Positions 10,089-22,376 of a stretch of DNA of 64,000 nucleotides are shown one piece after another. The notes under the pieces are model-generated. The model did not search any database. It was not told where the DNA came from and was given only the letters and a program-made list of their open reading frames with translations. Each line of letters begins with the position of its first letter. Position 1 is the stretch's first letter. The position numbers and the translations under genes were made by a program. The stretch comes from Monodelphis domestica (Eukaryota > Chordata > Mammalia > Didelphimorphia > Didelphidae). Location: positions 345,383,380 through 345,447,379 of the forward strand of contig NC_077229.1 in NCBI RefSeq assembly GCF_027887165.1. The letters are read 5' to 3'.

Positions 10089-12869
10089 CTAGAATTGGAG
10101 GGAAGGAAAGAAAGAGGAAGCATCCCATGTGAGTTTTGCTAGCTCGCTGGAGAGTCTACCTAATGGGGCACAGGGTGGGAGGTGGAAAAGCCCTGCAGAA
10201 GAATGAGAATCAGTCCAGTCTCTTTTCATCAAAGTGTACAGCTTTCCAGAGAAAAGGGCTGGCACACGCCGACTTACACAACGGCTGTTGCAGAACGGGA
10301 AGCGAGAAGCCCTTGCACTCTTACACAGATGGCTGCCCAGCTCATGCATGCTCCCCAGGCGACCTGGGCCCTCAGTGCCCATTCTCTGGGCCCAAGGCTG
10401 GGGAGCCAAAGGGGGCACTATTAAGGAAAGGAAGAAGAGGGCCTATACAGAAATAGGGACACACTGGAAAATTCACTGATTTTTTTTTCCCTCTTTAAAA
10501 AAGAGTGTGTGGGTTGGTTATCTGCCTTGAAGTCCTGGGCAATCCACTTTCCCTCATATACAATGGAGCTTTTGTGGGCTGACACAGTCAATTCTAGGAC
10601 ACTCAGAGAGGACATTGTGGTCATCCAGCTCTCCCAAGTCTTTCTGATTTCGCCTTTTATTTGTGGTCACTAATCCATAGAGCCATTAGGACAACAGCCT
10701 CACCTGCAAGTTCTGACAATCACCTCAGGACAAGACCAAGCACCATTAGCTAAGTTCTCCTCATTATATCATTTATGCTCACACAGGCCCCTTGTGGGCA
10801 AGAGGAAGTAACAGAGCCACTACCAGTTCACAAATGGAGCCCGAACCTTGCTTCAGGTTAATGTGAGGAAGAGTTAGGAATGAAACCCAAGGCTCTGGAA
10901 GTCCAGTCCTAGACACTAGTATGCCAAAGAATTTGTAATTCCTCTCAAGATGTCAAACCTCATTGTGTGGCACACTCCATTACCACATGAAAAAAATGAG
11001 GGACAAACAGACTAAACAGGTCTGGAATTCAGTGCAGGAGCTCTTGATTGCCTGAGGCTATTCCTGCCTGGCAGAGGCTCTAGCTTTCCCTTCAAGGAAA
11101 TGGAGATTTTTCCTTCTCTTCAGATCTGGGGAGGAATGGCATTAGTGGGAAGCATTTGGAGAGCAAAGTAGTGAAGGGAGTGCTGAGAGCAGGGTTACTA
11201 CTACTCTTTATTCTCCTCCCTTTGCCTTACTATTCCTCAAAAGGAGACCTAATTAGGGAAAAGCCTCCTTTTCCCAAGTTTCTGATCACACAACTCAGTT
11301 ATTTACATTAGGACCTTGCTCTTTTTTTTTTTTTTTTTTTGCTTCCAAGATGGGAGACTATCATAGGACAAAAGGAAAATGGTGGGTGTGTATCTTAGTA
11401 ATTGTTCTTCCATGCATTCCAATGGGAGCCTGAAAGATGCCTGGGTGGAGGGATAGTATAGCCATAGCATAGCCACCATCTCCACACTCCTGGGGTCTTG
11501 AAAAATCCCCTACAAATTAGTCCTCATTATATACTTTCCTTCCCTGACTAGAATCACAGCTCAGTACTTGGGAGGAAGGGGAACTGGGAAAGAGGATCAA
11601 AGGGCTGGGAGGCAGACTAAGAAGAGTGCTAGGCTTTCTGTGACCTTTTTAACATGAGTAGTTCTCCTTCTTTCCTGGCCCCATCTTGAAAGTATTTGCA
11701 ATTTGCAAACTCAGAATTTATAGACTCAGAATCAATCCTTTTACAACCCACCCGGTCATCAGGGTGACAAAGGAAGGAGCATCATTTGAATGAAGTATCC
11801 CTTGTAGTTTGACTTTAGGGGAAGTTACTTTTCTCCCTGTAGTGACTACTTTATTTGCAATAGAAGATCTTATAAGAAGTTTCTGGTTCCAGGGGTACTT
11901 GGAGAGCATCATTCTTCACCTGGAGTTTGTGAACTTAAAAATATATATTTAAAAACACTCTGTGAAGGGGACTAGAGGCTTCTACATTGCTAAAGTGACC
12001 CACAACACAGAAAAGATTAAGAACCCTGGGAATAGAGCTTTCCTTGACTAGGTACTAGAAAGAAGTGACCATAGTTTGTTCCTCTACACCCCCCCCCATC
12101 TGTTTTAATTAAATAGTCAGATGCCCCTGGTACATGCCAGTGGGAACAACATTCCACACCTTCTAGAGCACAGCCAACATTATGCTAACATAGGGTCAAA
12201 CACATTATACTTTTGTGAATGACCCAAAAGACCATTAAAAACATTATTTCTTCCTGTTAATAAAACTGATCTGGAAGAAACACAACTATAAAATCTTTGA
12301 CCTAAAACATTATTATCTCAGCTTTAAAAATATATGAGTACAAGTTGCATCATCCTTCAATGGCAAATAGAATCTCATAAAGGTAGACGCTAGAATTGGA
12401 ACATAATCCTTTAACTAGAGATCTCAATTCAGAAAGGTCATGGGGATCTCCAAGAAGTCCCATCATCACCCCCAGCTTCACATCTATTCTACAGCAAGGC
12501 TGGGAATCCCAGGTACCTGGGGCTCAAATTCATCAGGGCAGTTCTGGAATTCACTTAGCTTCATGAGTGCACTGAAAGAAGATAAACCTGAAACTAAGCT
12601 CAGCTTTTTATAGGATTGACCTGGGTGCTTAGAATGGCTTATATGAGATCCTGGGAGCTCTGGAAGCCAGCAGCCAACCTAACCAAAAGGCAGAAGATAT
12701 CCCTCCAAAATGCAGCACAATGCACCTCCCCATTTGAGGTAAGCCTGCTTCCCTTGTGTCTTTAGAACCACCAATGCTTCACAAAAGGCTTGGCCCACAG
12801 TTAGTGCCTGGCGGATGAATGACTTGGGCTCTCGCTAGCCCAGAGAGCCGGAGGAGCTCCGACATTCAC
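10089..12869 (-). other. PHLPP1: PHLPP1 intron, 2.8 kb
   Basis: A phase 2 intron with donor CAGAG|gtgaatg near 12869 and acceptor ttctag at 10089. It holds mostly unique sequence. A poly(T) run lies at about 11323-11340. A probable ancient hAT-type non-autonomous fragment lies at about 11918-12035, with AAGATTAAGAACCCTGGG near its end. A weak MIR-like fragment lies near 10745-10900. I see no other exon. Confidence 0.8.
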
Positions 12870-13064
12870 CTCTGCATGACGATGAAGGTGTTGACCATAT
12901 ACTCTTCTTCATTTTTTGTTTTCTGTAGCTCTTCTGCCAGAATGTCACTCATGGTGCACTGGAGGAGGTACGGCACCTCGACATTGCGGTCACCATCAAA
13001 GACTCCATACAAAGCTTCTCGGTTGTCACAGAAGTTATTTGCTGACAGGGCTGCAACGCACAAC
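12870..13064 (-). CDS. PHLPP1: PHLPP1 exon: N-terminal PP2C motif VFDGD
   Basis: A 195-nt exon, phase 2 in and out. The acceptor is TTCTTAG then G, completing Lys284; the donor is CAGAG|gtgaatg. It encodes residues 285-348: LCVAALSANNFCDNREALYG, then VFDGDRN (305-311), then LLQCTMSDILAEELQKT and MVNTFIVMQ. VFDGD replaces the canonical DGHG of PP2C. Asp307 and Gly308 are the expected metal-binding pair. Because the length is a multiple of three and the phases match, skipping this exon would keep frame but remove a metal ligand. Confidence 0.97.
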
Positions 13065-15060
13065 CTAAGAAAGTAAGAAAAAGGGGTGACTGACAGTTGA
13101 CTTTCTTCATCTTTCTTTTTCCTACAAATCCCCCTTTCTCGTCTTTTCTCCTCCCATTCCAGCACTGAATGCTAGTTTGAAGAGCTGAAGCACAGCTAAG
13201 CTTCTTGCCCGATGCCTCTGCCAGGCCGGGATTTAATAAGCACCAGGCATACACGCTTTCTGTGAAAACAGTAGCGATTCAGATGACATCGGAGGAGACT
13301 ATGCACTCATTTGTTGTCTTGCTCACTGCAATTCCACACACAGGAGATTAAACTCAATGACTTAAATCAGATTTTGGAGTAAGTATTTAACTAGTTTGAA
13401 CCACCTATCTTATGTCAGAACTAATGTATTTAAGATATTTTATCCTTCCATTTACAGACATGATCTCCCCCTTTCTCTCCTGAGATTTCTACTCTTTAAA
13501 TGGAAACCAGAAAGAAGGATAGTATGAGAATAGGATAACATTTTATTTCTATTGTCTTGCATTTCACATAGGACCCCAAGTTCAGTTAATCTTACTCACA
13601 TAGGTTCACTCATATAGAAGGCTCTTAATCAATACTTATTTGAGGGGCAGCTAGGTGGCTCAGTGGATAGAAGTTCTGGAAATAGAAAGTCCTGGATTCA
13701 AATCTGGCCTTAGATAGTTCCTATTTGGGTGATCCCAGGCAAGTCACATAACCCCAATTGCCTGGCTCTTACTGCTCTTCTGCCTTGGAACCAAGTTAGT
13801 ATGGATTCTAAGGCAGAAGGTAAGGATTTAAAAAAATAAAATGTTTGTTTGATTGATTATATTAAAGTTGAGAGGTTTTTAAAAAACTGACAATTCTTTT
13901 CAAAAGAACTAAAAATAGAATCCTGTCTATTGAATGTGCCAATTATTCTTATTTGTTACAATGAAATTAAATATTATACACAGAAATAATGCAATAGCTA
14001 CAATTCAGATGGGGGGTGGAGAGGGTGAGGTAAACTTTCTTAGGATTCCCTGTGCTTTCATTGTCAACAAATGGAGAAAGGAAACAGTAGGTGTGATGGG
14101 GACACCCAGTTTTTAGCTATTGAAGCTATCACAGCTTCACATCAAACCCTCAGGGAGAGAAAAAGAAGGATCAGCATTTCACAGCTTGAGTTGCTTCTGC
14201 TTACAGTACCAAGGAAAAGCAGTGGCATGATGAGAATGTTTCAAGGAGCCTCTGTTTAATTCACCAGTTTTTTTTTTTTCAACCAGTATTCAAGCTGGAA
14301 GGTAGAGGATGGGAAGTGATTCTTACCTTGTGCTTGGGGGCTTTAAAACTTTCTCTTTGTTATGTAATAAAGAGTCTAATAATTTACAATTTAATTCCTC
14401 ACTCCCCTAAAACATCAGAGGTCAGGAATGACCAAAACAACAAATGTCAGAACACAGGGACTATTTCTGATAGTCTAAAGAAAACCAATGCCCTGTCCCA
14501 AAAGGGAGGGAGGGCTGGTGGGGAAAAAAAAAATCAGAAATTAAGATGGGCAAGGACCCAAAAGCAACACTAGACATTCTACAGGAAATAGGTGTTGAGT
14601 ATTGCCAATGGCCACTTTACATAGGAGATAAAAAGAACAAAACAGCCCTACAAAACTACTGACAAGTCAATAATTTAAGGGACTTTGACTATGTATAATC
14701 AAGGCCACTCCTTTGGTGGTTTATTGCTATGCTTTCTAAGCAGGCTTCAGAGGTAGACAAAGGGGCTTTTCAAAGCAGTGGAGGCATATTTCAACATTTG
14801 GGCCTTCTCTAAACACTGGCATTTTATAGAGACATGACATGTCAGTTATACTATCTCTAAAAAGGAAAGAGTAGGAGCTTCTGGGCAGCCAAGGCTTAGC
14901 TAGGTGTTCAATTATAAGTCAGTGCATCATTTCATTCTAAGGAGGAAAAATTCCTCCAATAAATTTCCTATGAAAAGCAAGCACTGGTTGGTTCTGCCTT
15001 CTGACTTGGGCTGTGAGAAAAAAGTTGGAGTCACTTGTTGTTCCAAAGTCATCTTCTTAC
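13065..15060 (-). other. PHLPP1: PHLPP1 intron, 2.0 kb
   Basis: A phase 2 intron with donor AATAA|gtaagaag and acceptor ttcttag. It contains one full SINE (13644-13840). The rest is AT-rich unique sequence with no coding signal on either strand. Confidence 0.85.
13644..13840 (+). mobile_element. marsupial tRNA-headed SINE, full length
   Basis: It begins GGGGCAGCTAGGTGGCTCAG, continues with the ATTCAAATCTGGCCTTAGA and GATCCCAGGCAAGTCACATA core, then CTGCCTTGGAACCAA, and ends AAGGTAAGGATTTAAAAAA. It is a clear reference copy for the family. The tRNA-like head should contain A and B boxes for RNA polymerase III. Confidence 0.92.
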
Positions 15061-15165
15061 TTATTCTTTACACCGGAGGCTTCTGTGTAGCCATGGCTCC
15101 ACACAGCTGGGGCTCCTGAAGCATCACCAGCAGAAGGCTGATCGATTTTAAAACATCGGATATTA
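15061..15165 (-). CDS. PHLPP1: PHLPP1 exon: LRR-to-PP2C junction
   Basis: A 105-nt exon, phase 2 in and out. The acceptor is CCTGACAG then T, which completes Asn249; the donor is AATAA|gtaagaag. It encodes residues 250-283: NIRCFKIDQPSAGDASGAPA then VWSHGYTEASGVKN. The segment leaves the last LRR and enters the phosphatase domain; WSHGYTEASG corresponds to the first strand of PP2C. The sequence is close to human PHLPP1 and clearly different from PHLPP2, which supports the paralogue call. Confidence 0.96.
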
Positions 15166-16759
15166 CTGTCAGGGGAAAGAGGGAAAAGAAATCACTAAAA
15201 TGGCAAGTGACACGCATTAGCTTCATTTTATAAGCTCAAGTTCCCAAGGCTCTCACGAGTGTTAAAATTTCTTTCATTTCTTATTTTGCTTAGGATATGC
15301 AAACAAATCTTCCCAAATCTTTACTAGCAGCAAATATCTTGTTGTTTATGTCTATACAAATCAAGAGGGTGTATACACCAAACCTATAAAACTTGCTTCT
15401 GGAAACATCAAACAATATTAATTGAACTATATATAGTAGCTATATAACACAAGAACCTTGTCATAAGAAATTGATATGCAGGTAAGAATTATTCACATGA
15501 CTAGTAAATACAGAGAGTGACAAAGCAAAATTACTAGCTGGTGTTTATATGACTTGTTTTTGATGCCTATCTTTGGGGCAGAGCTGACCCACTGGACTAC
15601 TCAGCTCTTGAAGGCTATGTCTAGCAAGCCCTTCCATATTAAACGGTTTCTGAGTAGGGGTCCACAGTGGGACTGGGTGACCACCAACTGAAGTCCAGAG
15701 CAAAGGCTCATTGCTACCACGTCATGACTTTTTTTGGTCACGGGAACTCACAAAAACCATCATCTGGATAAGGTAGAGAGGGCTTGCAATCAGCTCTAGT
15801 GAACAACCCACTATACTGATAAAATTATAGAACCTCTGAGGTATTTAAGTTACAACTCTCAGAGACATGGCCAAACTTTCCTCTGTCCTGATACACAGAT
15901 TAATTTTTGGTTCCCCAAGTATTTTACTGCTCATCATTGATGGACTCAACTTTCCATCCCAAGGATACTGGCTGATTAAATTACAAATAAGTTATGGGAA
16001 TTTTTGTCAGCTGCCCCACTACAACTTTGACAAGATATGACTGTTTCAAGGATAGACTATCCTAATACAGAAGCACCAAATAAGAAAAAAATTCCTAAAG
16101 GGAATTACTGAAGGTAGCTTCAGGAAAGACTTGCACCCCAATGCTACCAAACTTTCCAATCAGATGTCCAGTTCCCACTCTGTGGTCCACACTGTCCCAA
16201 GGGGTGAGAGCTCACCACATCCAGCCTCCTGTAGCCATCTGAATCTACCATGAAACTCTAGAATCAACCTTCTCTGTCACTGGAAACAGTAACCAAATTA
16301 TGCTATCATTATTTCAGGAAAGTGCCCATTGATTATCTTCTTATGACTCCACTCACCACCTTCTGTGACTTTTCAAATCAAAACATTCTTCCCAGATTAT
16401 CACATAGACCCCTAAGTTGTCTTGCCCTATCAGAAGGCAAACTCCTTGAGGGAGGGAATAGAGAAAAGGACTAGACCTCTTACTGATATACATAACTGGC
16501 ATGCAAGGAAAATCCCTCTATTGATGTGGATCAGAACTTTCTTTGTAACTTAAGCATCTCAGAGACTTGCCTCAAGCTCTTAGAGGTTAAATGACTTGCC
16601 TGGGATCACAGTCTTGAGATATGTCAGAAAAAAACTTAAGGCCAGGCCTTGGAGACTGGCCCTGTATTCACAATGCTACAAGGCCTATCTATATGTTTCT
16701 CATGACTTTCAGTTTCATTTGGAATAGGACTTATCTTTATCATTATCTTTTCCCCAAAC

Positions 16760-17520
16760 CCACTCCTCTTCTTAACTTCCCTATTCCTGGTGAGGGCACT
16801 GTCATCTTCCCAGTCATCCAAGCTCCACAACCAGGGGATTATCCTCAGCTCCCCATTCTCTCTGCCATATGCACTATTTCCTCCTTCTCCCCTCCATGCC
16901 CACTCCCACCCTGTTCCCATTCTGCCCACATCCAATCTAAGGCCAAAGCCTATTGTCTTAACTCTGAAACACTGATCAGCTATACCCTCTTCTCTCCTCT
17001 GATCCTGCCATCCCCCAATCCTCCACTTGGTTTATAAAGTCCTTATTATTCTGGCTCCTTCCTAGCTCTTCAGTCTTCTTATACCTTCTTCCCCACCATG
17101 TACTCTGTGACCCAGGAACACTGGCCTTGCTGATCTCCCCATCAGACACTGCCTTTGCATGCAGAGAATTTTGACTGACTCTCCGTCATGCATGGAAATC
17201 TTTTCTTCCTCCTCTGCCCCCTGGATGTCTTTGTATCCTTAGGGACCCAGCTAAACTCCAATCTCTGCAAGAAGCCATTCCTGGTTACCCTTTGCTGATA
17301 GGGCCTTCTTTCTCTTGATTATCCACAATTTATACCATTATGTTTTGTTGTCTGCAAGCTGTTTCCCTCATGAGACTAAGATTCTGGAGAGTAGGAATTG
17401 TTCTTTCCTTTTTTTGGGGGGTGGGGGGGTGTTATCCCTTAACACAATTATATACTTAATGCATGCTTAACATATATATTACACTAATATATATGTACTT
17501 AATAAATGCTATCTGACTTG
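16760..17520 (+). mobile_element. LINE-2-type 3' region
   Basis: Pyrimidine-rich sequence in the order expected of an L2 tail: CCCACATCCAATCTAAGGCC, then GGGACCCAGCTAAACTCCAA, then TTCTGGAGAGTAGGAATTGT, and finally an ACTTAATAAATGCTATCTGA end. It is diverged, and the family call is from recall of the consensus layout. Boundaries are approximate. Confidence 0.6.
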
Positions 17521-17674
17521 AATTTATAAATGCCTGGGTACCATAGGGCAAACATGGTCTTCCTGTTGTTACAAATATGTTGTATGTCCATATGTGAGTG
17601 TGTGTATATGTGTAATTGCTTTGCTGTTATGGAAAAAGAGAGAATTAGCACATGCCATCTAACACTACCACAAC

Positions 17675-17916
17675 AATAACACCAGCTGACATTTATATAG
17701 CCCTTTAAGGTTTTCTATGCAATATATATATATATAAAATCTCATTTGATCTTCACAACCACTCTGTGAGGTAGACACTGTTACTATCCCCATTTCAGAG
17801 AAGAAACAGAGGTTTGGACTTGCTCAGGGTGACATAGCTAGTAGAGGCAGGATATGAAATCAGGTCTTCCTTATTCCTAGTCTAGTACCCTATTCATTTT
17901 GCTATGTTGCTTCCCT
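17675..17916 (+). mobile_element. MIR-family SINE
   Basis: It shows the order ACATTTATATAGCCCTTTAA, TCTCATTTGATCTTCACAAC, CCCCATTTCAGAGAAGAAAC, then CTTGCTCAGGGTGACATAGC and a variable end. It is diverged, as expected for an ancient copy. Its end abuts the target site of the solo LTR at 17925. Confidence 0.8.
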
Positions 17917-17924
17917 AACACTAG

Positions 17925-18517
17925 TGTCAACATGGAAATCTAGAGATCCCCAGTTTATTTAGTTTGAATGTAGAAACCCCAGGTTTTGACCTTGCCACAG
18001 GAGAGGTTCCCCCCCCCCCCCCCCCCAGGGAAGGTCCCTCTTCACCAGACAGTGAACTTCCTGGTAGTTTGGGTGGGAACAGCTAATCCCATCCAATATT
18101 GAACATCCCTTTTGTCCCAATGGTTTCTTCTCCCTAGGCTAAGGTCCATGACCAAGGTGACCCAGCCCTAGGCTGAGTCTTTCCCTTTTGTGTCCATTGT
18201 AGGGCCCCAGCCTCTCACTATTATTCCTGTCTGGAACTCTTCATTTTCCTTTCTTACCATTGTAAAGTCAATCAACTGTCCCTCTAATCCTAAACCCCCC
18301 AGGTCATCTAGAGTGGTATATAGGTTCCCCAAATTCTTTTGTTCCTCGGAGCCCATCCTGAGTCAGTGGCACTCCCAGGGGCTGGTGACCAGGGCATCTT
18401 GACTCTGTGCAGTCTTGGAAAGCAACTCTGTTGTCGTAGTAGTAGTGCTAACCCCTTTTCCCTTGATTAAAGAGTGATCTTGACTATTTAATAGTTCTGT
18501 GTTTTTTCTAGTTGACA
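17925..18517 (+). mobile_element. solo LTR of an endogenous retrovirus (copy 1)
   Basis: It starts TGTCAACATGG and ends TAGTTGACA, so the seven-base termini TGTCAAC/GTTGACA are perfect inverted repeats. It is flanked by the 4-bp target-site duplication CTAG (17921-17924 and 18518-18521). It is 593 bp with no internal retroviral genes beside it, so it is a solo LTR left by recombination. A TATATA box-like site lies in GTGGTATATAGG, and ATTAAA near 18466 could be its poly(A) signal. A 4-bp duplication is common in gammaretrovirus-like ERVs. It contains an 18-C homopolymer (18009-18026). Confidence 0.88.
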
Positions 18518-18671
18518 CTAGTACTAGACATACTCACTTCTAGCACAACCTCCAGCAAGAGAAGAGAGCACAGAAAAGAGCACTCCAAAAACTTAAGCTA
18601 TTTCTTAGTGCTAGTTAACTTAAAACTTTATTGGACTATTGTACAATGTACTCAAGAACTGTCAAAGCAAT

Positions 18672-18994
18672 TGTCAACATGGAAATCTAGAAGTCCCCAG
18701 TTGTTATTCCTGTCTTGTAACTCCTCATTTTCCTTTCATTTTCCTTTCTTACCATTGTAAAGTCAATCAACTGTCCCTCTCACTCTAAGCCCTCAGGTCA
18801 TCTAGAGTGGTATATAGGTTCCCCAAATTCTTTTGTTCCTCAGAGTTGTCACTCCCTAGGGATAATATCCCCAGAGCCCAGGGTTTGCACCCTAAAAAGG
18901 TTGTGATTAAAGGGCCAAATTGGACTTATCCCTATCCTGATTAAAGACTTGTTTTTTTTCTGACTAATAGTTCTGTGTTATTTCCAAGTTAACA
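18672..18994 (+). mobile_element. solo LTR, same family, internally deleted (copy 2)
   Basis: It starts TGTCAACATGG and ends AAGTTAACA, flanked by its own duplication CAAT (18668-18671 and 18995-18998). It shares long blocks with copy 1, for example TCATCTAGAGTGGTATATAG and TTGTAAAGTCAATCAACTGT, but is 323 bp because much of the 5' half is missing. A different duplication from copy 1 shows a separate insertion rather than a tandem copy. Confidence 0.88.
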
Positions 18995-19446
18995 CAATAA
19001 ACTGATATCTGACTTCCATCAGTGTTGATATGACAGATGTTCATGCAGAAGAGAATTATTCATTGTGAACATCTTTTCCTATTGTTAATAAGTTCTTTGG
19101 ATTTTTTTCTCTTAAAGCTTTATTCAAATGACAACTTATTATCTCCACTATTGCCACTAGTTTGTTTTTTTTTAATATACTTTTGCTCTAGTCTAGGTGA
19201 TTACAGAATATATGAATCACAAATGCTGCTGCCAAAGGAAAATCTTGAATCAAATTCCTATTTCTATTTATAGCAAGGTTAGGTAGAAGGTCTACATCTT
19301 ATTTCAGGTTTTAAATCCTATTGTTACAGTTCTTCCTCTGGGGGTGAGGTGGGGGGTGGGGTTGGGGGTGGGACAAAAAGATAGCAGTGGCAGCTTTTTT
19401 ACAAGAAGACTGGCCTGTCTATTTCTTCTGTAACCTTTCAAATTTC

Positions 19447-19776
19447 TCAAGTGGGAATTGGCAGAATAGGTTTCTTCAAGACAAAAACATTAAGACTGTG
19501 AAGTTTTTCAACTATTTTCTTTTGTAAAAGCCTGTTCCTTTTCAAAAAGGCACTAAGTCTGTCATACAATGCAAAAACTTCAAAGAATCTAGTGCCTTTC
19601 ATTGGTCCAATAATAAAAGAAGGAAAACCAAACCAATTAAAAACTCTTTTAACAATCTCTTCTATTGAGAATGCTGTAAATCCCAATTGTCCCTTTTTAG
19701 TGAAGCTGATTTTCCTTGTCCTTTTCCTACCATGTGCTGATGACTGCTTTGGCCCTGGAATTCCATTGGATAACAC
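19447..19776 (-). other. unassigned 109-codon open reading frame in an intron
   Basis: An open frame from ATG to stop with a basic start (HGRKRTRK) and a segment FPSFIIGPMKGTRFFEVFAL. I do not recognise the product. No splice sites or promoter are evident, and it lies inside a PHLPP1 intron on the same strand. It may be chance, a decayed retroposed gene or part of an unrecognised mobile element. Confidence 0.2.
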
Positions 19777-20264
19777 TTTTAATTGAGATCTTCAAACTAG
19801 GGTCCAGCTAGTACAAATAAGAATAGATATGTGCACTTGACCAGGCACATAAAAATAAGCAAGCCAAGTCTCCAAAGCCCCTAAATATTACACCTATCCT
19901 AGATAGTCACTTATATTTAAATCAGAGCCAGATGCAGAGTTGTCAGAAGATTAAAGGTTCATTTTCTGTTCTGAATTTAAAACATCTAGAATTTTTAAAA
20001 TATCAGTTGGCTGATGATACTTCTATACTCAGCAATAACTATTCAAATCATGCAAACAGTGAAAGTAAGCTCATCACAATGAGAAGACTGGTTATAGCAA
20101 ATGATTTTTGAGAACTCAAATGCACAAACGATTTTACAGTTAAAAAATATCCAGGCCCACAGCTCACCACAAAATGCCAGAGTAAACAACTGAAATGATT
20201 TACCTCTAAAGAAGTTAAACATGGCTTCCTTAGAGAAGGGTAAACACAGCCAAGCAATAAACAA

Positions 20265-20460
20265 GCACGGGGCATTGACTTGAGAGATGGGAGATCTGAG
20301 TCCCGGCTCTACCATTTACTAGCTTCATAATAACTGTTAGCCAACTGACTTTACTTCATCTGCAAAATAGGGACAATTATAATTTTATGGCTTCCCTAAC
20401 ACAGTTGTTGTGAGGGAAGTGCTTCAGATGCTATAAATATGAACTGCTGCTATTATGACC
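20265..20460 (+). mobile_element. MIR-family SINE
   Basis: Recognisable by the order GAGTCCCGGCTCTACCATTT, ACTTCATCTGCAAAATAGGG, ACACAGTTGTTGTGAGGGAA and GATGCTATAAATATGAACTG, the usual MIR layout. Confidence 0.7.
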
Positions 20461-21589
20461 TCAAATACTATGTAGCTAATATTTAAAATTGGAATGTGAT
20501 TCACTTTTAATGATAAGAAGACACAACCATAACAAAACCTAGGAAGAATCTGCCTGACAAAGGAATAAAAGTCATGTGAAATTTGCTGAGTCTAGTGATG
20601 GGACCCAGGACAGAGGTTGTTCCCATGAGTAGCTGTAGCATGTGGATTATTTCTTTCTCAAACAATTTATACAAGTGTTTTGCACATTAGAACTTCGGAT
20701 CAAGAAAAACTATTCTAATTCAGTCTTTAGTCCAAAGCCTTATCATAAGAGGTTGCTAGTCTACAAAAACTGATACCAAATTTCTCTGATCTTTACTGAG
20801 GGGAAATGGGTTCCAGAGCTACATTTTTTTCTCATGTTTTGAACCAATAAAGCTGGAATTGGAACATTATCTTTGATAGAAATTTCAAATCCTCTATAGC
20901 TGATACATCTCAATTGAGAAATTATCTCATTTCTCCTGGCTTGTTTTTCCAATGAATACTAAATGTTGTCACTTGTTGTCTAGAAACTTAAACAAACAAT
21001 CATGAATCTTCTCAGTCATGCTTTCCCTTTACTGGGCTTACATTATTGATAAAGAATGTGGGAGTAATTATTTAATAAAGCATTCACTGATAAAGAACTT
21101 GGAGCTGTAGTTCCCCAAAGTTTTCTCAGTTAAGAAATATCTGTCAAGAATTAAATGAGGTTCCTATAAGGGCTGGTAAGTACCCTCAATTCCCACCAAT
21201 TTGAACTAGAAATATATCATTTAATCATTGAATGAAATCACTTCAATTTAAATCAGTAAAAACCAAGATAGAAAATTCCAATGGGATGGGTGTGGTATAC
21301 TGAAAAAAAGGGACACTTGAATACAAATAATGGAATTATTAGCATTATAAGACTTAAGAGTTGAAAAGAGAATTCCAGAGGTCCATTTAGTTTATTCCCT
21401 TATTTCATAGATAAGGAATCTGAGGCCCAGAGAGATTAAATTACTTGCCTGAGATTATAATATACTACACTCTGACTTTAAAAGAGAGAAAATTGGTCAA
21501 ACTTTAAATTCAGGATGAAAAAAACTTACTTTGAGTTAATGAGGTTGAACTTATTTACAATTTTATTATAATTCCTTACTATTTAGACT

Positions 21590-22125
21590 GCTACCATTCA
21601 GGTCCAGAATTCCACTACTTCTCAATTGCAATTAGCCACCAAAGAAGCATTCCCCCAAGTCCCCTTCTCCTCTAATTCATCATTTGTATAAACACCGGAC
21701 AAGTCAATTGTCCTAAAGGGAAGTTCAAATGATGTTATTCCCTTGCTCACAAAGTTCTGGAATTAAATCCAAACTCTTCAATCTGGCATTCAAGATTCTC
21801 CATAATTTAGCCCAGTCCTAGCTTTCTACCCTTTCATTATTTTGCTTTCATCCTATATCCAAAATCCCATGCTATAAAGTCTAGTCAGCCAAACTACTTG
21901 CTATACTGCTTATGGAGGAAGTATTGCCTCTACTCCCCAAAAGGTTTTCAGCCTCTATCGTCTTCTCATGCTCCTTCCTCTGCCTAGAATGTCCTTTACC
22001 CTCACCCTTCATATGCTTCTGCTAAAATCCTAAGCATGCTTCAAATACAATATTCCTCAAGAAACCTCTCCTGATCCCCACCACACAAGCAATGTGATTT
22101 CTTCTTTCTCCAAGTCTTCGCACCA
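21590..22125 (+). mobile_element. LINE-2-type 3' region
   Basis: It contains CTGGCATTCAAGATTCTCCA, CTCTGCCTAGAATGTCC and CAAGAAACCTCTCCTGATCC in the order expected of L2 tails. It is diverged and its edges are uncertain. Confidence 0.6.
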
Positions 22126-22140
22126 TTTCATTTGTAGCGC

Positions 22141-22376
22141 TATGATAGAGGGCTGGGCATGGGGTCAGGAAGACTGGAGTCTGGATTATGCCTCTAATAC
22201 TAATTAGCCATGTTATCTTGACCAAGCCACTTTCTAATCTTCCATTATTTCATCTCTAAAATTGGGATGATAATATTAGTACAAACTTGCCAGGAATGTT
22301 GTGAAGTTCAAAAGAGCTAACATGTTAAGTGCTTTGCTACCTTTAAAGACTATATAAATGTTGGCTAACTATTATC
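22141..22376 (+). mobile_element. MIR/WSINE-like SINE
   Basis: It has GGGGTCAGGAAGACTGGAGT, then a vertebrate MIR core, TCATCTCTAAAATTGGGATG, then a tail resembling GCTAACATGTTAAGTGCTTT and CTATATAAATGTTGGCTA. It lies directly after the L2 tail. Confidence 0.75.

Noticed and set aside
16621..17037. 138-codon plus-strand ORF
   Set aside because: Overlaps the pyrimidine-rich L2 tail; composition (Pro/Ser-rich) and position explain it.
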